Positions 29,693-42,300 of a DNA stretch of 64,000 nt are shown here, piece by piece. Both the position numbers and the translations under genes were made by a program. The stretch comes from Eriocheir sinensis. Lineage: Eukaryota; Arthropoda; Malacostraca; Decapoda; Varunidae. The stretch lies in assembly GCF_024679095.1 (NCBI RefSeq), contig NC_066568.1, positions 6,155,218 through 6,219,217 of the forward strand, given 5' to 3'. Each line of letters begins with the position of its first letter. Position 1 is the first letter of the stretch. The notes under the pieces were generated by a model, which worked only from the letters and a program-made list of their open reading frames with translations, did no database searches and was not told where the DNA came from.

Positions 29693-32480
29693 AAGTAATA
29701 TGCTTTTTTAATACCAATATAAGATGAATTTTTCTCTATTTTGTAAATGTAGTTTTTCATCTGTCCATTGCTACATTGGCATATTTACAGGTTATATATT
29801 TAAGACAGAAAGACACTAATTTTGTTCTTCAATGTACAAGATCAGTTTATATTCAACTTTATGCTTTTTCCCATTTCATTGAGAAAGTTACTAATTTAAC
29901 TGAATACTAATAATAAATGCCAAAGAAAAAAAGCAGTTTCCATACCTCATTGTCTGAACAGGTATATCAAAAAGCAGCTCTTCACACCTTGTCCTCTTGA
30001 TTACAGGTGTCATTAGAGGACCTGGCGGAGGAGATCAGGAGCCAGGGAGTGACTTGCAGCGTGCACCCAGCCACCACAACCCATCTGCCGCCCCTAAGCA
30101 GTGTGAGTATTAGGGTCATGTTGTAGCAAACACACTAGTATTGACTTGTTACTTACACATCCTTGTACAGTAAACCCTCGATATAACAGACTAATTTGGG
30201 GGAAGCTTAGTCCGTCGATGCCGAAAGTCCGTTATAAGTGGCAAAAAAAAAAAAACGTAAAATAATACCGACGAACCTAATAAACGTAGGTGAATAACTT
30301 ACTGACAACCTTGTGTTAATAGAAAATCAAGTAGACAATCACACTTATAGCAAGGTTCACATCACACCACCGTTAAGATATGATGATTTAGGATGTGGCG
30401 GGAAAAGGTAGCTCCGCCCACAAAAATATTCCTATGCGGTCTCCCGTTTTCTCTCTCCTTCTGTCTCTCGCACTTACTAGGGTATACTCACTTAATCCTA
30501 TACTATATAAATTCTACAACATCCTAAATCATCATATCCTAACACCACCATCGTCTACATCTACAGGACCCTGCTCACCTGCTGCTGCTATTTGGGACCA
30601 CCAGTGAGGGGTGCCAGCGCCTTCAGGAGAGTCTAGCGGCAGCCCTCGGTGGTGGTGGCGCCGTCCCCACCCCCCCGCCGCAGCCCTTCCTCTTCAGTGT
30701 CACCTGCTGGTCTGCGTCTGCCTCTGGGGATGTGTTTGAGGTATGTTGATGTTGTTTTTGTAAGGGGTTCTTCAATGTATTTTTTGTTTATTATTATTAT
30801 TTTCTATTTTTCATTTTTTAAGCAAGGAGGCAGTTCAAAGTGATTATAAAGGTTACTGTCTGGGTTACAATTGCCTGATCTTTATAAATTTTGCCTTGAT
30901 CTTTATAAACTTTGCCTTGATCTTTATAAAATTTGCCTTGATCTTTATAAATTTTGTACATCTCAACTTTGCTAACTTAAATCTTGACACCTTACTATTC
31001 CAAATTTTTACCTAGACTGTAAATTTTGAACACCTTAACTTTACTAATTTTTTGTGTACCTTACCTTTACAAATTCTGAGGTGAACTTATCTTTGTAAAT
31101 TTTGAGGTGAATTTATCTCTTCGTACAAATTTTGATGTGAACTTATCTTTGTAAATTTTAAGGTGAACTGACTTTTACAAATTTTAATATGAACACCACT
31201 TTTGAAGGTTCTTGATGCATTAACTTTCCACATTTTAGCTACTTGGGTGTGTAAGCCATACCATATTATCATCCTACCTCACTTGTCATCCTCCCCCACA
31301 GTCTGCACGGGACCTCAACACCTCTCTGAGTGGGTGTGGGGGTGCTGAGTGGCTGCCCATCGCCTGCATCGCCGCCGCTGATGAGACGGAGGCGGACAGC
31401 GAGCCTCCCGTCATGGGCCGCCAGCAGTACATCAAGACTGTGATGGACAAGTTGACCAAGCCGTGAGTGTTGTTGTGGATTGTGTGTTTTTGTTCCTCTT
31501 GGTTCTGAATCTTGTGTTGGGGTATTTGTATTGTATGGGGAGTTCTTGTTCCTTCCTCTTGACTCCTCTGCAATCCTGCACTTTGATCATTGTATTATAT
31601 GGTAAACTCTTATCCTAGATTGGTCTACACTGAAACAAAGACATAACAGTATAAATCTAAACCAGTTACTGTATACAATGAGGTTCACACACTTACATAA
31701 AGCCCTGACCCTGAGTACTGGTACCCTGAGAAGTCACCGATCTTATACTAGGCCACAGAGAGAAAAACCAAGACAGTAATAGATTAAACCCCTTATGTCA
31801 CAGCCATGGCCTTGAGACTGCTGACAGACAGCTTGAAGAACCTCAACAACAACATTCCCTTAAGTACACACATTTAAAACCAAACTTCATCAACGTCCCT
31901 GTCTGACAGGAGTGAAGGCTCAAGGGACAGTAACAAACATGAGAATAAAACATGCAAGTAGAAGACAATAGTCGAGTAGTCACTAACCTTAAGACCTTTC
32001 CACAGGGGCAAGAAGTAGAAATAAAGACCAAGAGAGCATTGATTTAAACCAGTCTATATAAATTAACTACGCACATTTAAGAGCAAAACATACAGGTAGA
32101 AAGGCAACACTTGAAAAGCCACTAACCTCATACCTTCCATAGGGGCAAGAAGTAGAAATAAACAATAAAAGTATAAACCCATTCTATATACATCTTACTA
32201 CTCACATTTAAAAACAAAACACCTCTCCTTTGGCCCCTCATCATTACTTTCTTTATAGGAGCAGTGATTAGCAAACTTTATTTATTTATTTTTGCCCTTG
32301 AGCTGCTTCCTTTACTGTAAAAAAAAAAAAAGGTAGAAAGGCACCACTCGAAAACTCACTAACCTTCGACTGATCCACAGGGGCAAGAAGTGCTGTGGGA
32401 CGAGCTGTGGCACGAAAACCATCGACATCGAAGACTTGGCCTCATCACTACTTCTATCCCGGGCCGCCGTCACCTCATAG
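29095..32480 (+). CDS. single-pass membrane protein with reduced TYW1/flavodoxin-like region
   Basis: Five exons, all GT..AG and in phase: 29095-29628, 30007-30102, 30567-30740, 31302-31462 and 32381-32480 (TAG); 354 residues. The ATG has a good context (AACCATGA). Residues about 10-32 form a membrane anchor (LPFLLTSLIIGMLVLILL); residues 33-150 are a polar Ser/Thr/Lys/Glu linker; KRPKKKHACK is basic. Exon 3 begins HLLLLFGTTSEGCQRLQESL, like the first strand and phosphate loop of a flavodoxin domain; exon 4 (SARDLNTSLSGCGGAEWLPI) resembles that domain's last helix and strand; the end GKKCCGTSCGTKTIDIEDLA recalls the Cys-rich linker and (I/V)D(V/I)EDL of TYW1, the membrane-linked wybutosine enzyme. 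The central flavin loops and the radical-SAM half are absent. Gene structure is firm; family assignment is tentative. Confidence 0.7.
29629..29692. repeat. (GA)n microsatellite starting at a splice donor
   Basis: About 30 GA dinucleotides start directly at the donor GTGAGAGAGA of the first intron of the 29-32 kb gene. Confidence 0.95.
30170..30300. mobile_element. Tc1/mariner-type MITE end
   Basis: TACAGTAAACCCTCGATATA followed by ACAGACTAATTTGGGGG and GTCCGTTATAAGTGG looks like one end of a pogo/Tigger-type element. The other end was not located. Confidence 0.5.
30365..30545. mobile_element. foldback element next to an acceptor
   Basis: Ends TTAAGATATGATGATTTAGG and CCTAAATCATCATATCCTAA are inverted repeats, extended by ACACCACC / GGTGGTGT-type flanks. 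The right end stops about 25 bases before the acceptor of exon 30567-30740. Confidence 0.6.
31740..32395. repeat. diverged tandem repeat containing the last acceptor of the 29-32 kb gene
   Basis: CACAGGGGCAAGAAGT occurs at 32001 and 32379, with CATAGGGGCAAGAAGT at 32138, each preceded by CACTAACCT. The first two continue TAGAAATAAA; only the last continues into the coding exon. Confidence 0.8.
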
Positions 32481-33560
32481 ACGACACAAAGCAGCCCCAA
32501 AGCCCTGAGATTACTTCACGGGGGGAGGGCCGAGGGGTCAATCAACATGGTGCACTCACTAATAAGTATTCCCCTGGGTACTGTAGTGTTCTATTCTCCG
32601 TAGTGTTGTGATATTATGACTGCCAGGTGAGCGGTTGTCCTTGGCAGGGTAGGTCTTGTTATGTAAGTACTTAGCGTCCTTCGTCCCGCTGTAAATAGTT
32701 ACCCGTCGATGGTTTGTGCGTCGACGTTTCTTTTTGTATGATCTCGGAGGAGTGGATGTGTGTGTGTTCGGATGTGTGTCCAAGAGAGGCTATTATTAAA
32801 GAGTACTTGTTTATATTCTTGTTTGAATTTTCTTGTTGGGAGAAGTAGGAGGCAAGAGGTTGCTTACAAACTTGTCACAAAAAAGCCTCATTTAGCGCTG
32901 CATGCCAATATGAGTTAATGGCATGAAGAAAAAGGCTCTTGAGTACATTAGTTAAGAGAAGAAAACCACCCAGTGAAATGGATCATAAGGAGACACTATA
33001 ATAAAACCCCCAAAAAATACTTTACCTCCATATTGTATAAAAAATGACAAAAATCTCAGGAAAATTGAAAGCATAGTGAAGAAACCATCCTTAAACATGT
33101 ACTGCAAGAAATTCTACAGCAATACCAAAAAATAATAACCAGTAATATGCAAAAAATATAATGGGTGAAGGAAAAGACCAAAAAAACAGTAAAAAATAAA
33201 TCAGTCACCAGATAAACCCAAAACAAAAAAACATTTGATTTGCAGGCTTTTTTTTCATTATTTTTTTCTTTTTTTTTCCCCTTGAGCTGTTTAATGTAAA
33301 AACACACACACACACACAGAAAAACCCTCAGCATTTTGGCATATAAGAAAAACATACATTCTATTTCAATAATAATTATATTTTGAGTATATAAACATGA
33401 CTACATAAATAACGGCTTAGGATAGGTAAGGTAAGGTAAGGTACCGGCAAAACAGAGCCGTGGGTAACACTCTATGAAGCTCCAGCTGGTCGGGTCTTGC
33501 AAGGTGCCAGCCTGGGGGTACGTTTGCCAGTCTGTACGCATCACCCCAATTAGTACTCGC
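32481..33560. other. 3' UTR then intergenic DNA
   Basis: ATTAAA-type poly(A) signal near 32796. Contains + strand LINE 3'-end tags (32290-32335 TGCCCTTGAGCTGCTTCC; 33280-33302 CCCTTGAGCTGTTTAATG). The 33425-33560 part (GTAAGGTAAGGTACCGGCAA ...) is G+C-richer and partly recurs inverted at 34910-34985. Confidence 0.5.
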
Positions 33561-33564
33561 ATAG

Positions 33565-34030
33565 GGAAGGGAAATTAGAGTATGGTTCTGAGTCGTGTGG
33601 TCGAACGCAGTGACTTGATGAGCGTGAGATGATTAAACAAATAATTTTCTAGACCTTGGAACCAAAAGAACTGAAATTATCTAAAAACATAGCTAGAGAG
33701 AAGTGCAAAATAATAAGAGTAATAAGGGTGTGGTTCTGAATCATATGGTCGAACGCAGAGATTCGATGAGTGGAAGCAGATAAATATACAAATAATTTTC
33801 AAGACCTCAAAACTAGAACTAACAACTGAAATTTTGTGGAGAAATCTAGAGAAAAGTGCAAAATAATAAGAGTAATAAGAGTGTGGTTCTGAATTGTATA
33901 GTCGAACGCAGTGATTTGATGAGTGTAAGCAGATGAATATACAAATAATTTTCTACTCCTCAAAACTAGAACTAAAAGAACTGAAATTACCTAAAGACAA
34001 GTAGCGAAAAGTGCAGAATCAAGTAAATGA
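33565..34030. repeat. three-copy tandem repeat, about 150 bp
   Basis: Copies of GAGTRTGGTTCTGARTCRTR TGGTCGAACGCAG, then GATGAGTGTAAGCAGATRAA and AATTTTCTAGACCTC. Confidence 0.85.
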
Positions 34031-34143
34031 ATTCAGTAAGTATGAGCAGAAAAAAATATAAACAAAAAAATGAACAAACTCTTACTGAGAAAAAAAAAAA
34101 AAAAATCATTGTCTTGAGTAGCACAAAATTAGGCATAGTGATG

Positions 34144-34600
34144 TACAGTAGTCCCCCCTCCATCGCAGGGGTTACGTTCCAGACCCACCCGCGGTAAGTG
34201 AAAATCCACGAAATAGAAATACTCTATTTAAATACCCTAGGCATGTTTTTATAACTTTTATGGTACTTTTAAAAGCATTTTAAGGTCTTTAAACACACTT
34301 TTAAAACAATAGAAACACATAAAAGATATTGAGACAGAACAAGGTGAACAGGTTCTCTCCCTGCAAGATGCGAAGCAGTGAGATGCTTCTAGAACACAAC
34401 AGCCAATCAGCGGCCGAGAAAATATCGATGCTCTGATTGGCTGAATCGGTACATACGGCAATTCTATCGCGACGCTTGATGTGAAATGCCGCGAAATGGT
34501 GAAAATATACACAATATCAAAATTAATAGGTCTTACAGAAAAAAATGCAAAATATCGGGACCGCGAAAACTGAACTGCGATATCAAGGGGGTTTACTGTA
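34144..34600. mobile_element. Tc1/mariner-type MITE, about 457 bp
   Basis: Starts TACAGTAGTCCCCCCTCCAT CGC and ends GCGATATCAAGGGGGTTTAC TGTA: imperfect inverted repeats with TA at the borders. Interior has GCGGTAAGTGAAAATCCACG, typical of these elements. No transposase. Confidence 0.75.
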
Positions 34601-35170
34601 ATTAGTGTGAAATACAAACAATACATACAATGAAATTTATATATGAAATTGAGAAAAAATACAGTATTCTCTTGAGTAACAGAAAATCGAACAGTGAACA
34701 AAGTGAATTAAACTACAAAATATGAACGAATTATACTTAGAAAAAAATGAGAGAAATACAGCGATATGTTTCTATTGCATGATCAAACTTAGGCGACTTA
34801 ATTAGCGTAAATTACAGAATAAACGAGTGACTGACTGATTCTTCCATGAGCATAACACCGACAACCCATTTTCCACAACTACCCCTTCCCTTGACGCCCC
34901 CAAAGCACATAATGGTAAGCGTTCTCCCTTCTCTGAGTACTAATTGGGACGATGACAGCGAGTACAAATTGGCAAACCTAGCCTGTGTAAAAAATAAATG
35001 AAAAAATGAAAAAATAAAATCTCGTCAGGCGATCTAAAAAAAATAAAAAAAAATAAAAAAATAAAAATGCTGTTGGTGGTGTCGCTCTACCTGTTTCCGA
35101 AAGACAGGTGCTCGGTTGACATAGGTTGAATGTCAGGGTAGACTCGGCAATTCCTACGCACAGTGCTAAT
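34601..35170. other. intergenic, nothing recognised
   Basis: AT-rich, with a stretch at 34896-34985 that partly matches 33500-33570 in reverse. Confidence 0.4.
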
Positions 35171-35204
35171 TCATAACTGTCATCATCGTCATTGTCAATT
35201 CAAC

Positions 35205-35345
35205 GTCAACAAGGCTCAGAAGTGTTAGAAATAGAGGAAGGATTAGCGCTGGACCGAGCAAGATGGAGGAGGATCATCGCAAGTCCAACCCGAAGAATGG
35301 GAGAAAGACGGACAATAAACGAAGAAGATGAAGAAGAAGAAGAAG
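35205..35345 (+). pseudogene. LINE pol C-terminal remnant with (GAA)n tail
   Basis: The + strand reads LALDRARWRRIIASPTRRMG and ERRTINEED before a GAAGAA-rich tail, which resembles the DRxxWRR...P ending of RTE-like reverse transcriptases. Confidence 0.5.
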
Positions 35346-35414
35346 AACAAGAAGATCTCAACGTCAACTGAGGAAAAAATACTTTGGAAAACATTATCAA
35401 TTTTGAGTTTCTTC

Positions 35415-35515
35415 TTTTTACAGTAAAGGAAACAGCTCAAGGGCAAAAAAAAGAAAACAATAATGAAAAAAAAAGCCCGCAAATCACTGCTCCTATGAAA
35501 AGAGTTACGAGGGGT
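35415..35515 (-). mobile_element. LINE 3'-end fragment
   Basis: ACAGTAAAGGAAACAGCTCA AGGGCAAAA then AAGCCCGCAAATCACTGCTC and CTATGAAA, matching 60527-60600. Confidence 0.65.
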
Positions 35516-36735
35516 GAAAATGAGTGAATATATAAACCACTGTTGACATATGGAAGTTTTATGAATATTTCCTTGGGCTGAATGACACGGGAGGAATTGG
35601 TGACGAGAGGAAGAGAGTAAGTATGAAAGGGAAGGGGAGGACGAAGGAAGGGGAATAAGGGGAAGAGAAGTAACTTAAGGGATGGAAGGGATGTCTGGAA
35701 GGGTATATTAAGTGTATATATTGACAGGCAGGATATATTTGATGAGGACTAATATGATGCTTGAAAAATCAAGTGCGAGTGGTGTTGGCATGGCGGATGG
35801 AATGCACTCTCAACTATCCAAGAAAGATGATGGAAAACTATACAGTAAACCAACAATGTGTCAAATGAAACAAACGGAAAACTTGGCGAGAGCAACGAAA
35901 CTACCTCGGATAAACTACACGTATATAAAACACCATATTCAATAAGTATGAGCTAAAAAAATATAAACAAAAAAACTCTTATTGAGAAAAGTGAGTCAGA
36001 ACAAACCCCTGTGGAGAACATAGTGAACATAAACGTAAAACAATCTGACATGTTTCAATGGGGGACCTTCAGAGTGATTTCTAAGTAGCAGGCACGATAA
36101 TACCTTAAGTCTTCTCTTCCTCTAGTTCCTATCATTTGTCTTTTTCTTGTTTTTGAGACCCTTTGACCATAATTGTGTTTTTTCGGGTAATTAACATGTC
36201 CCCGAAATTCCTTTATGGTAGAATATTGTGGATCTTTTGTATAGGGAATTGATTTTTGTAACACTCCATGTCAATTCTACATCTAGGTTATTTGGTGGTA
36301 GTTGGGGTTAGGGAGCGTCTATCCAACCTTGAAGTGCGTCATCACTGCATATCCAACCAGTTCATAATCCGTTCTGTGAAACCCCATTTGATTTTTCACA
36401 ATTTTCACACAATTTTCATTTTAATCACATTTTTCACGCAACCCCTAATTTCAGACATTCGTTTCACACACCTCTAATGCACTAGTTTTCACCCAAGCCC
36501 AGCCCTGACATGCCCCAAGAGACACCCATATGTTCCCTCTCAACACACACCATCAGAACACCACCAGCAGAAAAAGGCACAGAAAACAATCGCAAAACTG
36601 TAAGCTATAAAAATCTTTCTCCCAAGACTGCAACCTCCCAGCCAATCCTTCTCAACCAAATGCCTGGGAACCTCTGCTCTAGACACAAGGATGGTATGAA
36701 GAATGGCGCCCTCTGCATAGAAGCAAGTTTTTGAA
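35516..36735. other. intergenic, no supported gene
   Basis: A 69-codon - strand frame at 36055-36264 is basic and lacks a recognisable motif or splice context. Nothing else. Confidence 0.4.
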
Positions 36736-36739
36736 GCTC

Positions 36740-37150
36740 TCCCATTTAATCTGTATAGTAGTGAGTGAATGAGATATGTGACAGAAGAAAATAAAAAGCA
36801 TGAAATATGTTGACTCCTGCTAATAATGATATCTTGGTAATGAATGAGATGGTGAATGAATCGAAAGGAAGGAAGCAAAGAATAAAGGATGAAGGGTCTC
36901 TGCTTGAACTGATGTCTTTTGTAATGAGTGAGGTAAATGAATCAAAAGGAAAGGAAGGAAGCAAACAATATAGGATGAGCAATGTCTATTTGAACTGATG
37001 TCTTTGTAATAAGTGAGGTGAATGAATCGAGAGGAATGAAGGAAGTGAATACAGCGGAGAGTAAAGGATGAATGATCTCTACTTGAACTGATGTCTTTGT
37101 AATGAGTAAGTGAGGTAAATGAATCAAAAGGAAAGGAAGGAAATGAATCA
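36740..37150. repeat. four-copy tandem repeat, about 105 bp
   Basis: Units of GAGTGAGGTAAATGAATCRA AAGGAAAGGAAGGAAGC with RAACTGATGTCTTTGTAAT. Confidence 0.85.
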
Positions 37151-38500
37151 CTGTAGAGAACGAAGGAAATTATCTTGAATTATCGAAAAAAATAGCTAGA
37201 ATTGTCGATTTTTTTTTATCTTTGCATGAACTGACATCTCTGTATAAATGAGTGTAAACGTAAATGAGCGGATAAATGACTAAAGGCAGCAAATAAAAAC
37301 TACGGTTCAATGAAATAAAACATTCTGGAAGTTGACTATACGTAAAAAAAATAGGAAAAACAATTAGGTATATAAATTTTTTCTTCTTTGTTTGTCCTTA
37401 AAAGACAAAGCAGAAAAAACATAATTATACCACTTTTTAATCGGTTTCCTAATTGGCGGAAGGGAAAAGGATAGCAAACGGAGAGTGGCCTAAAACAATA
37501 CTAAAACAAACCACATAACTTAAAAGAACAAAGCTTTAGAGAAAATATATAAAGATTAGAAAAACAATTATGTATCACCACCTCTAATTATGTGCAGGGA
37601 TAGGGATGAGGATAAGGATTAGTGGGTAACTTACATAAACTAAATAAGGAAGGAAAATAACTTGAAGAATGAAGGTTTAAATACAACTGTACATTATAAA
37701 AAAATAAAAATAGACAAAAACAATAGAAACACACCATTATACTCCCATTCTTCTCACTCTTAAATGTGCATAGAGCAAGGCAGTAATAATAATAATAATA
37801 GTAATAATAATGATAATAGAGTAATTGCTGCAGCTTTTAAGAGCGAAACTGATTTTTTTTACATCAAAGGAAGCAGCTCAAGGCAAAAAAAAATAATAAT
37901 AATAAAATAAAACAAAATATAGTAAAGTAATGCAAAGTAAAATTAAGTAGAATAAATTAAAATAATAAGTAAAATAAAGTCAAATAAAGTAAAATAAATA
38001 AGAAGAAAAATAAAAAAGAGCACCCTATTCATTGATCTGGTAAAGAAAACGGAACGAGGGGCAAAAAAGAGAGACTGTAACCTTCCCAACACTCTTCTAC
38101 TTTTTTTGTTTTCATATATTCTTCATCTGCTTCCTTTACTGCAAAAAAAAATAAAGAAAAGCAAAAAGCGACGTATTCTAAGTTATCACAAAAACACGGT
38201 CTTCTTATTATCCCTTCTTAAAATGATTATCACAAAACATAATAAATTAGGAAGAAGGACAGAATGGTAAAAATACAAACTTTCCGTCGGGTTTATATAT
38301 ATAAGTACGGCGGACAGACAGACAGACAGGCAGCGGGTGAGGCAAGGACCTGTGAACACCTCAACACCACTCCCATCATCATCACCATCACCTACACAAT
38401 CATATCGCCACCACTCTCTCCACCATCATCACACACTCACTTCCTGCAAACCGTGATGACAAACAAACAAAAATAAGTAAAATCACCTCAGAAAGGCTTT
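37151..38500. other. A-rich intergenic DNA
   Basis: Contains LINE 3'-end tags (37862-37890, - strand; 38126-38155, + strand), an (ATA)n-like tract and AAATAAAGTAAAATA runs at 37900-38010. No gene. Confidence 0.5.
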
Positions 38501-38928
38501 GTGCGTGTGTTCCGAGAGCACGCTTCGATGCAACGACTCACACCTATGTCAAAAAATAATAATGCAGTAGTGTGTTGCCAGCCAGTCAGTCGGTCAGTCA
38601 GTCCCCTACGCCACTCCACTCCCTCTCGCCCGCCCCTGCCACCCCCCTCCCTGACCCCTAACCCAGAAAAGTAGTGGACATAGTATTTGCGTCTTTTTAC
38701 ATAGGGTATAATTTTAAATGGTTTGTGTTGTGAGATAATTTTTAGGTTGATTTTATTTTTACAACCTTTTCTATTTTAACATATGAAGTTATTTTGTTGT
38801 TTATGTTTTAATTTTTTTTTTCCGAGCTTTGTTAGCATGTGAAGTATATATGATTTTGCAGATTGTATATATTTTTTCAGTTATTTTTTTCTTCACCATA
38901 AGATAATTTTATGGTTCATGTAATTTTT

Positions 38929-39078
38929 CAACATCTTTTCACATGCACAATAAATTTAAGCTTTTTCACACAGGCCTTACCGACCTCTTTTTTTCACCTC
39001 GGATAAATGTACGTTTTTGTATGTTTTCTTTACCTCTTTCCGCACAACAACGAAACTAACATCAGCCAACCAACACAT
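38929..39078. repeat. inverted-repeat arm A, in presumed TMUB 3' UTR
   Basis: Reverse complement of 40841-41000 with small differences; shared blocks include TTTAAGCTTTTTCACACAGG and ACCTCTTTTTTTCACCTC. Confidence 0.85.
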
Positions 39079-39392
39079 GATATAAATTTGCGACATCTGT
39101 ATTTTCTTTCTTCTAACCACTTTTCACACCTGGGACAAGTTCACTGTTTACGTAGCTCTCTTTCTCAACGCCTTCTCACACATGCATAGGATAAGTTCGT
39201 GACGTATCTGGCATTTTCTTCTGACCATTTTCACCCGAGATAAATTTCCAGCACACACAATTATTTCCACAACAACAGACTAACATCACCCAATCAGGAA
39301 CTAGTCTGGGGTGCGGGTGACAGGCTGGATGGCAGCAACTACAATAACAAACCACTATGCTATCCCTAGACACCCGACAGGCCACACTAGAC

Positions 39393-42300
39393 TCACGTAG
39401 AGGCAGCAGCGGAGGGCGGAGAGGCGGAAGCGGAGGAGGAAGTGGAGGAGGATGTGGAGAAGGATGTGGTGACGGATACAGGCGTGGCGGCTGCGGCAGT
39501 GGCGGTTTGAGGCACATGTTGTGTGATGTAGAGCAGGTAGGTGGAGATGAGCAGCAGGGCAGTGAGGAAGAGCAGGATGATGGTGGACATGGTGTTGAAG
39601 AGGTGTCCGTACTCGTATCGGAGGTACCACATCACCACCATCACCGCGTACAGCAGCGGCGCCTAAGGTGGGGGAGACGATGACACGAACGATCTGTAGA
39701 CTGTAGACTGTTATGCAGAGAAGAGTGATGACTAGACAGGACAGAAGGAAAGGAAGGCCAAAGTGAAGGTGGATGGGCTGCATAATGAAGGATTTGAGAG
39801 TTAGGATAGTTTCGTTTAGTCGGCGCAACATCTGTGGTCATATGCTGGAGAGAGACAGAAGGGGAAGGAGTTATAGGAGAAGGGAACAGATCCCAGGAGA
39901 CGGGACACAACCCCCGATTAATACCTGGTACCCATTCACTGGTGGGTGGACAGGGGCGTAGGGTATCGGAAAAGCCGCCCAAATTTTTCCACTCCGCCCG
40001 GGAATCGAATCCGGGCTCTCTTGGTTGTGAGCCGAGTGTGCTAACCACTGCACCATGAAGCCCCCAGGATTTGAGAGAGAAATAGCTGTCAGAAGATGAT
40101 GTGAATGATTAGACTAGGAGGAGGAGAGCTGTCAGAAACATCAACCCCAGATATACGTCCAGGAGGATGTTCGGAGAAAGAAAAAATGTTATCCATATAT
40201 TCAAGACCTAAGAAAATTTCACCTGTATAAAAGTGTGAAAGAAAACCATTATTAGTACTATTTTTGTTATCTGTATATTCAAGACTCAAGAAAATTTCAC
40301 CTGTATAAAAGTGTGAAAGAAAACCATTATTAGTACTATTTTTAACATTATCCCAATCAAAACACACTTCATAGACTCATTAGACAAGGGAGCAGTTAGT
40401 TAAGGAGGAGATGAGATATAACAGGGTGCATGAAGTGTATCTTGACCTTATATGCCGCAGGGTGAAGGCAAACTACAATCATTATTATTTCTGCCACTCA
40501 CAATGAAATAGAAAATAGTCTGTATGCTATAAAACTATTAAAAAACATCTGGTAGCTCCTTTTGCACTACCTCATATACACCTTTGACCCTTACCAATAG
40601 TCTGGAGACATAGGCGTCCTCCTCCTCCTGTGCTGCAGCCTCCCCCGACCGGCCTGGGGTGCGAGGGAGGAGCTGGGGCTGTGACACATGGCAGTGAACG
40701 ACGCAGTTATCAAAGAGGCCGTACTGGGCTAGTGTGGAGGAATCTCGGCTTAAGAGCTGGCCGTTGAAGATGAGCCGGATGCGTCGGTTGTCGTCCAGCT
40801 CGATGGAGAAGTGCTGTCTGTTAAGGGGTTGAAGAAAAATGTGTTGGTTGACTGATCTTAGTTTTATTGTTGTGCGGAAAGAGGTGAAAAGAGGTAAAGA
40901 AGACATACAAATAAACGTACATTTATCTGAGGTGAAAAAAAGAGGTCGGAATAGCCTGTGTGAAAAAGCTTAAATTTATTGCATGTGTAAAAAGATGTTG
41001 ACTTCTATAATTTCATGATGAGTAACAACACTATAACCTTTGTGTTCTGTGGTAGGCAACAAGTGAAACCTCTCTAACCTATAATAAGTAATAACAAACT
41101 AACTTCTCTGTTCTATAATGAGTAAAAACACTGCATTATAGCCTCTCTATTATATAATGAATGATAACAATGTATTCATCTAAATAAGGGATATTAAAGT
41201 ATGTATTGATCAAAGTAAAGTATGTATTAGTCTAAGTAAAGTATGTATTAATCTAAGTAAAGTATATATGTATTAATCTAAGTAAAGTATGTATTAGTCT
41301 AAGTAAAGTATGTATTGATCTAAGTAAAGTATATATGTATTAATCTAAGTAAAGTATGTATTAAGCTAAGTAAAGTTTTGGTTTCCAGAAGAGAAAATCA
41401 GTGAAGAACAAGGAGGCTTCAGGAAGGGAAGGGGATGTGTGGACCAGAAATTTTCCTTCAGGATGGTAGTAGAAAAAATAATAGCAAAAGGAAAGAAACT
41501 ATACGCTGCCTTCATGGATTTGGAAAAAGCTTATGACAGAGTCGATTGGATTGCATTGTGGGATGTTTTAAAGATATATGGTGTGGGAGGAAAACTGCTT
41601 AGTGCAATAGTCTTTCTATGAGAATGCATCTGCATGTGTCATAATTAGTGGAGAAACAAGTGAACATTTTGAGATAAAAGTGGGCTTCAGGCAGGGGTGT
41701 GTCATACCATGGTTGTTCAATATCTATATGGATGGTGTTATGAGAGAAATGAAGGGCAAAGTTGGGGAAGTTGAAGCAAAAATGTATGCTGAGGGAAGGA
41801 AGTGGGTGATGAATTCAATCCTGTTTGCTGATAACACATTGCTCAATGCAAAAAATGAAAGTGACTTACAAAATCTGGTCAGTGTTTTCGATAGTGTACG
41901 TAAAAGGAGAAAGTTGAAAGTAAATGTCAACAAAAGTAAAGTGATGGTTTGTGAGCGGAGTAGAAGGGAGGTTGTAGATTTTGTATGCCCATATAGGGTG
42001 GGAATTGAATGTGAAAAAGAATGCAAAATAATTTTGAATGGTGAAGAAATGGAGGAGGTCAATGAGTTTAAGTACCTACCTTGGATCAGTTATGTGTAAG
42101 CATGGTGGTATGGAGGGAGAGATAAGAGAAAGGGCATTGCAAGGAAGAAGGGTGGTAGGGTCTTTGGGACAAATCATGAATGGCAGAAGTGTGAGCATGG
42201 AGGTAAAGAGGGATTTGAGAAATACAATAATAGTACCAACCCTCACATATGCAAGTGAAACGTGGGCCTGGAATGAAAGTCAGAGGTCTAGAGTGCAGGC

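Noticed and set aside
36055..36264. 69-codon basic - strand frame
   Set aside because: No family motif, weak start, no splice partners.
39357..39683. Gly-rich + strand frame
   Set aside because: Antisense of the TMUB C-terminal Ser/Ala/Thr tail.
39990..40065. Possible true tRNA gene
   Set aside because: Boxes A and B are present, but the acceptor and anticodon stems are not intact and a 12-bp target duplication surrounds a longer body, so it is a SINE.
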